Below are positions 1 to 11,437 of a stretch of DNA of 64,000 nt, in pieces. The position numbers were made by a program, and so were the translations under genes. Source of the stretch: Tyto alba. Its lineage: Eukaryota; Chordata; Aves; Strigiformes; Tytonidae. Numbering within the stretch: position 1 is the stretch's first letter; every line of letters starts with the position of its first letter. The stretch is from positions 8,709,501 to 8,773,500 of the forward strand of contig NW_024881313.1 of the NCBI RefSeq assembly GCF_018691265.1, in the 5' to 3' direction. Under the pieces are notes generated by a model. That model saw only the letters and a program-made list of their open reading frames with translations, searched no databases and was not told the DNA's origin.

Positions 1-157
1 AACAGGCTGCCCAGCAACTTCGTTGAGTCACCACGGCTGCAGATTGCACACCATCTTGGGCAACCTGCTGTAGCTGACCCAGCCTTGAAGCGGGGTGTGG
101 ACCACGTATCTCCAGAGGTCCCTTCCAACCTCAGCTATTTTGTGATTACATGACATG
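1..157 (+). mobile_element. CR1 LINE, 3' end fragment (cut by window start)
   Basis: The sequence opens with the CR1 phrase 'aacaggctgcccagcaac' and runs through 'gggcaacctgctgtagctga' to 'ggtcccttccaacctcag' and a degenerate 'tttgtgattaca' tail. This is the ordered 3' end of an avian CR1 retrotransposon in plus orientation. The 5' part lies outside the window or was never copied, since CR1 copies are typically 5'-truncated. The copy is diverged and has no coding capacity. Confidence 0.93.
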
Positions 158-3100
158 GAAGTGAAGGATTTTTCCCTTTCAAGATCACCATTGGCAGCAT
201 CAGCACTGAATATTCATTGTGGTAAAACCTACTGAGAATAACTTCTGTATAAGAAAGCATTCTGCTGGGATCCCCATAAAAAGATTTCTGTTAAGGAATT
301 TTGTAAATTCAACTGCACTGGTAGTCTTATATTTTATGAAGTGGCAGTTGGCATCCTGCCTGATACTCTATTTCCATATATATTTCTTGTAAATGCAAAG
401 CTTTCTCTTAGCTGAATGTTGTTGTTCAGGTTCAGTTTTAACAACTCCTTGAAAATATGATACAAGGCTCATATTGTCAAAGCTCACATTTAGAACCATG
501 AAAAATTCCACATCACCATATACAGAATAATATTCACAACACAGACACTCTCATTCAAATACACTTCTACTGATAAACTGACATGCTTCATTTCTTTCCT
601 TTTACTGAAAGAATGTCAGTGTAAATTAGGCACTATGAACTGCAGTGTCACGTATTTTTTAATGTTAGCACTGAACCAAAGGAAAAACGCATAGTGCTGG
701 CCCCAATGCATTATAATTTCATGTAGGGTACTACAGTCCTTGGGAGATGCATTTGTACTCCACCTCCACCCACAAAAAACAGTACACAGTTCCTGATCGG
801 TCAAATCTTGATGATACTAAGGTACAGCAAGCAGCTCCAGGATTTAGTACAGGCTATCTGCACTTCCTAAGGCATTCCATTTTAACTGGAAAGTTCTACC
901 TTCAGATTTATCACTGGAGATGATGCTACACATCTGTGACTTGCATTTGCTCACTCAGGAACAATGAACCTTCTCATTTTTCTTCAAAGGGAATTCAATA
1001 GTTCATGTGCTCCAAGGATTAATGCATCTTTGAAACTGCTACAGAAGAACAGTGCAAGATGGAATGTAGGTCTTCATACCCACTGGCCATCAAAAAGCTT
1101 ATGTTTTTCATGACTATAAATAGGTACAACATTTTCAAACACAAGTAAGCATTTCAAGTTAATATCATTTCTTTAAACTGTCATCTCTCACTGTTCTGTC
1201 CCAAGACTATATTCACTGACTACCTTTTTTTTTTTCCCTTATCTTGTGCCTACACTTCAAAATTCTTTTGGGAATTGAGTTTCTGAAATAAGATGCAGTG
1301 AATACAAATTAACAAAATTCAGATGAAACAGATATTTCTACTTCTATTTCCCCCTTCCCCAAGATGAATTTTTCATGAGATCTTCTGAAATGAATCCATA
1401 GGCACACGTTTTTCAAAACTACATCCTGGAGGTATCTTCCAGATCTTTCTCTTCTAGGAGTTTTTTTTACCCAACTCCAAAATATCCCTATTTGTAAAGG
1501 GCTTTATAAAAAATCGTTAAGCTAAGGATTTTACAGATAAATATATAGAACAATATACTTCATTAAATTCTGAACATAACAGGTTGGCACCCCTAATAAC
1601 ACATCTAATTGATTCTCTGCTGAATACACTGTTTTAAAATAGCTTTCAAGATACTTATCGACAAAAGTGGTGCTTGGAGTTGAGATGAAAATGCTGGAGG
1701 CCATTCACCTCAGGTATCACGAGAAAGGAACAATAATCACTTCTCCTCACAACAGCTTGTATATTCAAAAACTAAGCGTCTAAAACAGCTGTCAGAATTG
1801 GTACAAATACCATTGTCCAACAAGCAGTTTAGTAAAAAGCAGAATTAAAAGAAATCTGGAAGGTTAAAAAAATAATAATAATAAATAAGACAAAACAACA
1901 TCAACAATTGTTCTCTGCAGGACATGAAAATGTGATGGTTAAAAAGGAATACATCTCTCAAAAGGTATTTTACAAAAAGAATCTTGAATAGGTATTCATA
2001 CTATATATAATGAAAATCACATGCAAAAAAAGATCAAGCTATAGATCTTAAGAGTATGACAACATGAAGACTAGAAGACAAATTACAGTGAACTTTTACT
2101 AAAGTGAATTTCACCCATGTAAGTCAAATGCAGATTGCCAAATCCAACCCTTTTAACCTTATATATGAACGTTCAAAATTTGATTAGGAAGTGAGCTGGC
2201 ATCTGAAAAAGGAGAAAAATAAGATCACACATGTTAAGAAATTTTGATATGAATCCTAAACACAAAGGACTTTAAGGAATCAGCTCAAAGAGCAAATGGC
2301 TATATGCTCTTTTATTCCATTTCTATTATATTTGGCTTACAAATGTAAAATAAGAATAAGCTAGACTAAAACCAGAATTTTATGCAGCATAATGCTGTTA
2401 TGCAGTGACCTTTACATGCAAGTACAGTGCAGGTTTCCTAGCATCATTATCAAAGTCTAATCCAATAGATATTGGGGTATACAACTGCTTTCAGTGAGAA
2501 TTTAGGAGTTCCACAGAAAAGCCTTCAGTATCCAGAGCTCAGTGCCAAAATAGATATTTTACAATAAGGTATTCAGATATCTTAATTAGCTATCTACTTA
2601 AAAACTTTCTGAGGTCTATAACAATTTTGCAGTACATATCTTTGAAGGTTTGGTATTAAAGAACTAGTCTAGCAGCAAGTTCTAGACTGTCACATTCCTT
2701 ATACTTCCCCCACCAAAGTCATTTTTGACACAGTGCTTAACAGAAAAGTATGTCTTACAGAGCCTGTAAGGAATCCTCTGCTATACTACAAACATATAGC
2801 TATTTCTTTTGAACTTTTCCAATTACTCATATGCATTATTAAGCAGTTTTACACCTCACACATGCTGTCAGCATACTACTGAAGCTGTTCTAAGTGGGAA
2901 AGCTCAGACCTCTGTCCAGTGAGACAAATCCTCCTTTCTGAAGCTCTCTTAAGCAAGCAAAAGAGCCATATAGCCCTTTGGTCAATCTCTCTTACACTCA
3001 CCATGTACTACAGAGATGAAGCAAACAAGTTTTCGAAAAAGCTAGATGAGGCAATGTCTTCCATCAAAACCGAGTCTCAGGCCTCAATCATTAGGATTAA

Positions 3101-3276
3101 ATAATGCGCTGCTAAGGAGCTAGTTGGACTTCTGCTATACCAGTTACAACAAACTGGCACAAGCTGCTGCTGTTTCCCAGTGCAGTCAGCTGGAAATATG
3201 ATCTAGCTAAAAACAACCTTTTTTTTCAGCCTCAAACACACACACTCACCCACCCCCGCCTCCTCTTTTTCCCTGT
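158..3276. other. AT-rich non-coding stretch
   Basis: No convincing gene. The most gene-like signal is a strong minus-strand splice acceptor with the exon edge at 2,202, preceded on that strand by a long pyrimidine tract (2,203-2,230). It is followed by only short open frames in all three phases. It could be a last exon with a leftward 3' untranslated region, but nothing else supports it. A short AAT repeat lies near 1,870-1,888. A plus-strand open frame at 2,919-3,104 has no recognised similarity. Confidence 0.5.
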
Positions 3277-3434
3277 AACAGGTTGCCCAGGGTGGCTGTG
3301 TAGTCTTCATTCTTGGAGATATTCAAAACCCAAGTGGACATGGCCTTGACCAGCCTACTCTAGTTGACTGTGCTTTCTGCACTGGGTCTGAATTAGACAA
3401 TCACTAGAGATGCTTTCCAGCCTCAGTCATTCTG
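3277..3434 (+). mobile_element. CR1 LINE, 3' end fragment
   Basis: The ordered CR1 words 'aacaggttgcccagggtgg', 'cttggagatattcaaaaccc', 'tggacatggccttgaccag' and 'agatgctttccagcctcagt' give a recognisable 3' terminal CR1 segment in plus orientation. It lacks the terminal octamer repeats and is well diverged, so it is an old insertion. Confidence 0.92.
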
Positions 3435-6400
3435 CTCCAGGGCACACGAAGAACAGCCCTCTGAAGTAGTTCAAAAGTGGATATAGCAATCTCCCCACAC
3501 AAAAGGGCACGGAGAAACTTCCACCAGATTAATATAACTGAAGGCCTCTATCTCATGAATTTTAATTTTTCTCAAAAAATTGGACAAAATAAGACCCTAC
3601 AAGAAATTATAGAGCCCAGAGTATTTTGAAGAAAAACTCAAATTCTAAGTTTCTTTTATTTTGCCTCTCTTCCCCAACAGTGACAAAATTAATTACTCAG
3701 GCTTCTGGGAAGGAAGCCTCAGACAGAACTCAAGCACCTAATTTAGAAATGCTTTCTAAAGTCTTAACATTGTCTTTTAAAAACTTTAAGCAGTCTTCTG
3801 TGGAGGGCAAAGGCAAATTTAAATGACAGCTGGAGCACAAGAAGGGAAGAGGATGGACTGTTTATTCTACATATACATACACATAACAAAAACCCACCAC
3901 TCCAACACACATTCTTAGTAAGTGGTCTTACACAGGAAGAAAAAAGTAAACATGTAAAGTTTTACCATTCATGTCATTAAGTTACGACTTTTCCTATGAG
4001 TTCAGGTAACCCAACCTATTTCAGAACACTAGAACAAGAAACAATCTTTAAAAAAAACAAGAAATAAACAGTAAATAGAGCACTTCTGAAACCCTTTCAG
4101 CCTATAATATGTAGTCCACACCTTTGGTTTATATTTGTCTTTTGCCAGCTGAAAACTAAATTTCTCTCAACCACCCCCCCTTATTTTCCTTAAACTGAAT
4201 CCTATTTCTGCTGCTACTGAACCTTGTTGCACAGTGTGGTAACTAACATATAGCTACCGATAAAGAACTTTAGTGACAATTTTCCGCTATTCCTTATTTA
4301 CTCTTATCTCTTCAAGTAAAGGGCAGCATAACAACTAGTTTATTATGTTTTAAATTTAATCTGAGATGAGCATTTACAGCAGAGGGACTCTGTAATTAGA
4401 ATGTATTAGAACATCAAAGCATCATGTAGAAATGCACTTTTGCATTTCTGCAACATCATACTTATTTAGAATAAGAGAATGCATCTCATAAAACAACAAG
4501 AATTATTAGCCTCCCTATGGGAGTCTCTCTGTCTTAGACTCTACAGGAAGAGACTACTTATCTAGAAGAGGAAGCCTCAAAGGGCAATCTCAGATGGCTG
4601 ACCTGAGTTCTGAAATCAGTCTTGCTTTCCTTCTAAGCTCTTAAAGGAAGCATGAGAGTATGCGCTGGTTAACTTAAAAAGGAAATAAAATTTTAGAAAA
4701 GCAGATTCATGCATATACTTCCTCAGACATCATAAACATTTTATTTGGAACCACCAAAACTTTACGTTCAGTTTAATTATTTGGATTCACTTCACCTAGA
4801 TATATTTCAATAAAATTCTTCTGTTTTTAAGACAAAAGGGCATTCTCTCCTTCTCTGAGGCCTTCCTCAGTATGTAACAATTAAACACTTTGATGTGATC
4901 ATAAAGATAAACACTTGGGATTATCAGTACTGCCTTCAAAAAGGCTAAATTCACAGCTAAATACCCTTGAAAAAATCCAAATTCATGTTAGATATGTTTA
5001 TATATAGATATTAGCACAGATAATCATATTGAACAGAACCTGATTTGCAAACAGTATTTTTAGAGCACAATGTCTCTGTAAGCTTTGCTTTGACACTTGG
5101 TTTGGATGAATCTGGACAAACCTCAAGGTGAATCATGATCACATTTTGCCGCTTTCCAGCCCTTCCACAGAGTCTACAAAGCCATCCATGGTTTCTCCAG
5201 AACCACTGTTGCTACTTCCACTAAATTAGGACCTAGATGTCCCATCCAGGATTCAAACCACTTAATAAGAGTTTCAGAACTCTGTTATTTAATGGACCTT
5301 TAAAAGTTATCAAAACCTTCATGAAATGTCAAGAGATGGAAAAGAGCTCTTACACCTTACTTCAGTGGCCTTGAATTAGTACATTCATGGGGACTGTGTC
5401 TCAATCATGACCTTCTGATATCTCATGTGTACTGCCTTCCCCCCTAAAAAAAACAGTATCCAGTCTTGGACACGCTTCTTCGGTGACACAGGCATATTCA
5501 AAAAGCTGTAAAAGTATTACCCCATTTACAGTTAAATTAATGTCCTCTTCTATACTTACATATATTTCTGATTTTGAGAAAGTCTTAGCCACTTATGATA
5601 CAGGATATCATTTCAGAAAAAAAAAAAAAAATATGGTTTCTGAATTTTATCACTTATTGGCCTTAAAATCTTAACCTCAGAAATGAGTATTTGAAAAAAA
5701 TATAAAGCAGAGAACTTCCAATTCACAGACATATTTAGATCTTCAGTAATTCTGACTTCCACTAGACAGAAAATTTTCCAGAAAAATAGGACACAAGAGT
5801 AAGGCATGCAAAATACAAACTCATGACAACTTCATTGTAAGTCAAGAGTCCCAAGAATACAAAGAAACAGAAGCATCTACAAATAGGTAAGGCGCAAGCC
5901 AAGAACCATGGTAATCACCTACAGAAAGCAGTCAGCTGCTTCCATTACGTAGCACAGAGGCTCGGGTGAGAAGAAGACCATCTTGTGTTTATCTAGCACC
6001 TAAAGGAGTTCCTCCTGCAAGGAACTTGGAATCTGGGCTAGCAAATCAGGCAGAGGGGGACAGCAGTACAGGCACTGAGCACCATGATGAGTGGTGATTG
6101 ACACCTTTGCTCCAAGAAAGATTTTTATAAAGTGATAAATTCAAACTAATGAGAGGAACAACACAGAAGAGGGGCTACAGGTACAGAGAAGCTGTTGGCA
6201 AGCTTAGGAAGAAGAGGCAAGCTCTACATGGAATTTTTTCATAGTTGTGATACACTACATGAGATGTTGCCCGATACTATTTCACGCATTAGAAGTAGCT
6301 GAGATGAGTCAAAATTTTCCATTTAAATTTATGATGGAGAAGTGGGTTTATCTGCTTAGCAGCAGAAGTATTTTTGTTATTTTTATCATAAAAATCCTTC

Positions 6401-8847
6401 AGCTTTTGCTGCTTAACTAACAGCCAAGTGTTTCTCTGTTCACTGAAAACAAGTTTCAGTCAAATCTTCCTCAGGAAAAGCAGATGAATGGCCAGAGAAC
6501 ATATAAGCTGACTTTTATGTATATAAACTTATAATTAAAAAAAAGTATATTTGCTGCCATTGAATTTTATCACAGCTTTGACAGATTTTTTTTACACTAG
6601 CTTCTACATACATTAAGCTTCAATTTTGGCTTTTCAATGTCTAAAGAATTATAACTACAGAGACTTTAATTGTTTAAGCACTTATTTGCATTGTTTGACG
6701 ATTAAGAAATTTTGTAGAACTTCTCTTAGAAAAAATATAAACCTTTCACTAAAGCTGATTCTCTGAAGAACATTTACACTGAATGTCCTTTGATGATGGA
6801 TTTATTTACAGTAGAGCTTTACGTGTCTTCACATTTCAAGTTTAGGATTAAAACTGACATTTGTTAAGACTATGGTTCAGCAAGGACCAAGTGATACATA
6901 GAAGTTTGATTACTACTTTGGCATTTTCAGTGGAATATAAACCAAAAAAACCCACAACTTTCTGCATTAGGCAGTTAAACCAGATCTCAGGTAGAAGTCT
7001 GAAAATTATTTTCATGAACGATTAGTTTTCTGTGATTTTACCAGTGTCACTGAGGAAAAAAAAATAAACATTATATTTGTTAATTTATCAGTTAGTATTA
7101 CAACATATATTTCATACAGGAACTCACCAGCCACAATACAAGAGACTTACTAATGTACCTGTCTGCTGAACTGAACTCATGAAGCAGAGTTTAGGAGAAA
7201 ATTCTGACCTCTGGTGCAAGTGCATATTGCCATACAACAACAGCACTAAGGCAAAATAATGGGAAAAGCTAACAACATCCATAAAGGTCAGGGAAAGTAA
7301 GTCTTGTGCAGGGGAGATGGAAAACAAAACCCACAGCCCACACTGACCAAGTTCTTGTCCACTCTCACCCAGTGTCTCATGGTTAGCAAAAAAAAAGAAA
7401 AAGAAATAAACAAAAAAAGATCCAATATACATCAAATCAACTGGTTGGTTTTAGCTCTATTAGATACTATGGATATACATATACTTGTAATTATTTTTAA
7501 TGCAAACAATTTTGTACATCAATTTAATTATAAGGAAGCTTACACATCTGCAAATCTCTGATATAAATATCACCTCAGGTATCAGTTTCAAGAAAGCTTT
7601 AAAAATTTTATCTAGCAGCAAGCTACAGGTAAATCTCCTCATTTAATAAAATTAATTTTGTATCCATGCACGTTTGCACCTAGTTACATACATACAAAAA
7701 ATAACAGGCTTCTTACCAAGTGACTCAGTTTCCCTTCTTGTTAGGATTACAACTGTGGCAAGGACTCTATAATTTGAAAGATTTCACATGCACAGTCATT
7801 TCAGATTCAACCGTGTGGGCTTGTTCTTTCAACACTAGAATTCAGTTTTGAATTGCAGATTTAATATACTCAAGACCTCAAGAACAATCACAGCTAAAAC
7901 CACCAAGTTTCATGAAGACTTGGGAAAAAAAGAATATACACACACACCAAAAGAAAAAAAAAAAAAACAAACACCACCATAAAAAAAAAAAAAACACTCC
8001 ATGTCTGTGCACATTCAAGAAAATCCCACTTGATACAGGTGAAAACAAAAGCACAATAAGTAAAACCAGGGCTAAAGACAACTCAACACTTGTACTCACT
8101 TAAACAAGCAACTGGATAAAAACAGTTTGAATTAAAATTCAAAGGTTTTGGCAAACACTTCAGAAGGAACACTGAAGAACATTGCACCTGCCATTATAAA
8201 AAAAGACATAAAAATGTTTAAGTGCATTAAAGGCTTGATTTTTTTGTTCCTATTCTTTCATAATCAGCAACCTGAATACCCATGGAAGAGACTGCATCTG
8301 TGAACAAAGATGTTACAGTCATTTGGTGACCCTTAGTTTATTAAGAATATGAACTTAGAGCGCTCATATGTGAAAGAAGGTTTGACTGGGTTTTTTGTTA
8401 TTCCGTAGAAGTGAACAGGTAGGCAGATGTCAACCAGTCAAACAGAATCACAGAATTCATTTTATGCTTCAGTGAGACTGTATTCCTCTTGCTGTTGCCT
8501 CTAAAATAATAGCAAAAGCTATTTTCTTACACCAAAAAAATGAGTATTCACCCCCATCTTAATTGGTAGGTAACATAGCACTTAGTCTGTGATTTATCCA
8601 AATCTATCATATGCTAATCACAAATGTTAGGTAATGCAAGGATTTTTAATTACTGCTGCATAAATTTAAGAGTCCAGTAGAATTTCAAGCGAAAAGAGAA
8701 ATATGTCATTGTTAAAAAAAGATTTTCAGGTTGCAGAAGCAATTTTAAATCAAACCATCGCTTGTCAAACTAAACTGTGTGTAAACACAACTAATGTCAA
8801 ACAAATAGGACATTTCGTAAGCCTTTAGGACTCAAAGAACAGCTCAC
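3435..8847. other. AT-rich intron-like or intergenic stretch
   Basis: No gene that I can support. The plus strand has A-runs (for example 5,619-5,632) and more C than G, consistent with intron sequence of a leftward transcript. Isolated splice-like signals occur. One is a good minus-strand donor with exon end at about 7,127, inside a 103-codon open frame. Another is a minus-strand acceptor at about 8,500 followed by 12 open codons and a stop. None links to a neighbour. Confidence 0.5.
7924..7994. repeat. A-rich low-complexity tract
   Basis: Two A-runs of about 13-15 bases separated by CA-rich sequence, with a short (CA)n segment at about 7,938-7,947. Open frames reported across it on either strand are K-rich or F-rich artefacts of the composition. 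Confidence 0.9.
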
Positions 8848-8982
8848 AGACAGATTAGCAAAGTCAGAGGCAGGAAGGCACACGATAAATGGGGGAGGTG
8901 GAACAGATCCGGGTTTCCAGCACGCTTCTGGAGGGAGCAACGTGACAAGCAACTTTTCCATGTAACTTTCAGCAAGATGGAT
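8848..8982 (-). CDS. Candidate internal exon, unknown protein (minus strand)
   Basis: Seen: on the minus strand a T-rich tract of about 15 bases followed by 'cttactactggaag' makes a plausible acceptor with exon start at 8,982, and 'TCT|gtgagc' makes a good donor after 8,848. The 135 bases between are exactly 45 codons, open in phase 0, and noticeably richer in GC than the flanks. The reading begins IHLAESYMEKLL and contains a PPPPF stretch. A second phase stays open up to the donor, so the coding frame is not secure. I do not recognise the peptide. Inferred: it may be an exon of the leftward transcript starting at the CpG island. Chance is a real alternative. Confidence 0.2.
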
Positions 8983-10578
8983 CTTCCAGTAGTAAGAAAA
9001 AAAAAAAAAAATCGCAAACCAGAGTTACAAACTGTAATTCCTAACACATATATTGGTACATTCTGAACAAACTGGAATTAAAATAAAAGCACAGGTGCAG
9101 AGTTTGTGAGTACACCAGAAAGAAGAGAGGGTTTAGGAGTTTACAAGATAGTCAATACAGAATTTAACAGTCCGCTTTTAGGAAAAGTCATGTTTTAAAC
9201 TAATAGAAATATATTTTTCACCTTTTTATCCTGTATACAAATTAGATATGTATCCAAATTAAGTGTCACCTGCCACTCAAGCAAAAGTCACTTCGGTAAC
9301 CTTATTTCTATAGAAAAACAGAGGCTAATGAAAGCAGTCCTACATTTTTTTCCCACAACAGACAATGAAAGAAAGACAAAATAATTATAGTGTTACATTT
9401 GTATTTACTGCCAAACTGCTATAACAAGTAAATCCAGATGCAAACAGGAATAGATTTAATGTTATTTCTACTGGAAGAGCCCCAACAACCGGTCTGCAGC
9501 CCATGACAGCTCATACAGCTGCAGATTCCCTGCTGCAGACTCCTCTTCACAGATAACTAACTCTTTTTGTTTTGTTACACCACCAACCATATTGCAAATT
9601 CAACCAGAAACAAGTTTCAACAGAAGCTGCATCACTGAGGTTATTATGCATGCCATACCACAGACTGGTAAATAAACATCACACTGAAATATTTTCCAGT
9701 ATATCCAAGTTTTTTCAATCTAGTATAAAGATATTACTATTTTTTATTTTATTTTTAAACTTTAATAGCATAGCAATCAAATTCCTCTTGACTTTAGGAC
9801 ACACGGACAAACTCATGGTTAGATTTGTCTAAACAGAGTTACAGCAAAGAAAAACCTAACACAAAATTCGAAAGCAAGCAAACAGCAAAAAAATACGCCC
9901 TACCTAGTAGAAAATGCCTAACCTAATTAATTACTAAACAATTAAAATTATTCAATAAAGACACACACACCTTAAATAGAGGCACAGACATTCACAATGA
10001 TAAAGTTCTTTGTTGGCAATAGAAAATTCAAGCTTAAAACTAGTAATTATAGAACTACATTGTCCCACAGCTGGACGAAGCTACTTTCCTCATGAACATA
10101 AACATCCCTAACCATAAACCTGTGGCTAAAATAGCCTGCATAAAACCAGATGAGGTCTCTAGAGAAATGAGCACAGTGACATCATCTCCTTTCAAAACCC
10201 ACTCAAACTCCAACTGAGCCAAGTCTCAGGTCATTTCAGGCTCAAAAAACAGCAACCAGGCAAATGTAGCACAAGCTTTCTTTTCAAGGATTGCTAGTCT
10301 AGCTAAAGATTGGGTATGGGTAAGACTAAGAAGCAATATCCAGGATCTGTGACTAAAGGTTTTTCTGATTAATATGTCAATTATAAAAATTAAGAAAGTG
10401 ACACAGATAACTGATTAAAAATTAAATAATAATAAGTAACCTTCTTCTTGCCCGCAGAAAGACAGCTATCGAGTATTCGGCTATTTCAGCACTATTGCAC
10501 AACCTGACTTCCCAGTAAAAGGAAGAATTGGTTTCATAGAACGAAACCAATCATAGTATGATCTTGTACAAATAAGAT
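8983..10578. other. AT-rich stretch
   Basis: Contains a 14-base A-run around 8,998-9,011 and several splice-like signals. A minus-strand acceptor at about 9,080 leads an open frame starting FVQNVPIYV. A minus-strand acceptor at about 10,157 leads two open frames. A plus-strand acceptor at about 10,458 leads 32 open codons. No donor-acceptor pair stands out, and I see nothing I would call a gene. Confidence 0.5.
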
Positions 10579-10935
10579 GAGACCTTTACTATGGCCCTTC
10601 AATGTATATAAGGGAGGCTTATAAGAAAGACGAGAGAGGTTTTTTACCAAGACCTGTAGTGACAGGACAAGGAGCAATGGTTTAAAACTGAAAGGGGGTA
10701 AATTTAGACTGGGCATAAGGAAGAAATTTTTTATGATGAGGGTGACAAGACACTGGAACAGGTTGTCCAGAAGTCGTGGATGTCTCATCATTGGAAGTAT
10801 TGAAATTCAGGTTGGATGGGGCTTTGAGCAACCTGATCTAGTGACCTAGTGAAAGATATCCCTGCCCATGTCAGGGGGATTGGACTAGATGAATTTTAGT
10901 GGTCTTTTCCAACCCAAACCATCAATGATTCTACG
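10579..10935 (+). mobile_element. CR1 LINE, 3' end, best-preserved copy in the window
   Basis: About 357 bases follow the CR1 3' consensus in order: 'tggcccttcaatgtatataa', 'gtagtgacaggacaaggagc', 'ctgggcataaggaagaaatt', 'gacactggaacaggttgtcc', 'ggttggatggggctttgagc', 'ggactagatga' and 'tccaacccaaaccatc', ending near 'aatgattctacg'. It is plus orientation and 5'-truncated, with less divergence than the other copies, so it is probably the youngest CR1 here. It covers only the 3' end of ORF2 and the 3' untranslated region, and no intact frame remains. The minus-strand open frame at 10,534-10,791 is its shadow. Confidence 0.95.
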
Positions 10936-11385
10936 TTCACATTTACATATTTTTTTGAGTATGCTAAAATAAAGATTAGCTGATGCTTCTGCTAAAAGTT
11001 TAAAGTTGTTATAGATGTTTGTGTGAGATTTAATACTGATGAAACGGCTACCAGTGTGAACCAAGTATTTCTAACGCTACTACTACCAAAAAAAATCTTT
11101 AAGTAATACAATGAGCACACAATTGAACCTATGCTAATGGAAGCTAACAGCACACAGTCTTTGACATTTCAGGGCTAAGAAACAGCTCTGCAGATGCTAC
11201 AGCTACACGTGTATTGCATTAGTCCATTAACATCGTTCCATTTAATCATCTTACAAAGCTTTTTTTTAATGCCTAGAACTACCAAAAAAAAAAAAAAATG
11301 CATCTCTCATTATCGCTGACATGCCACATTTTCAAACAATCTTTTTTTGTTTTAGTAGAACTAGAAAAGAAACACAATTTCTTAC

Positions 11386-11437
11386 AAGCAGGTAAAAAGA
11401 CCCAGTTGTAATCAGTCAAGAAAAAATAACCCTGAAG
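11386..11437 (-). CDS. Candidate small internal exon, unknown protein (minus strand)
   Basis: Seen: on the minus strand the tract 'tctctgtctcctgttctg' followed by 'tttcttag' is one of the strongest acceptors in the window (exon start 11,437), and 'GCTT|gtaagaa' is a good donor after 11,386. Of the three phases only one is free of stops. It reads LQGYFFLTDYNWVFLPA plus one base, entering in phase 0. The peptide is hydrophobic and not recognised. It does not join in frame with the neighbouring splice-flanked segment at about 11,746-11,786 (reading KVHETVDSLICLL). The two are therefore not consecutive coding exons, and one or both may be chance. Confidence 0.2.

Noticed and set aside
7912..8103. 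K/H-rich and F-rich frames over the A-rich tract
   Set aside because: Homopolymer artefacts.
8440..8460. 'agaatcacagaatt' resembling the reverse complement of a CR1 tail
   Set aside because: The match ends after about 14 bases and the following sequence does not continue the CR1 3' end. Too short to call.
8462..8500. Minus-strand acceptor followed by RQQQEEYSLTEA and a stop
   Set aside because: Attractive as a C-terminus, but only 12 codons long. A second phase is open much further and no upstream exon joins it in a verified frame.
10534..10791. 85-codon minus-strand open frame
   Set aside because: It is the reverse strand of the CR1 fragment at 10,579-10,935.
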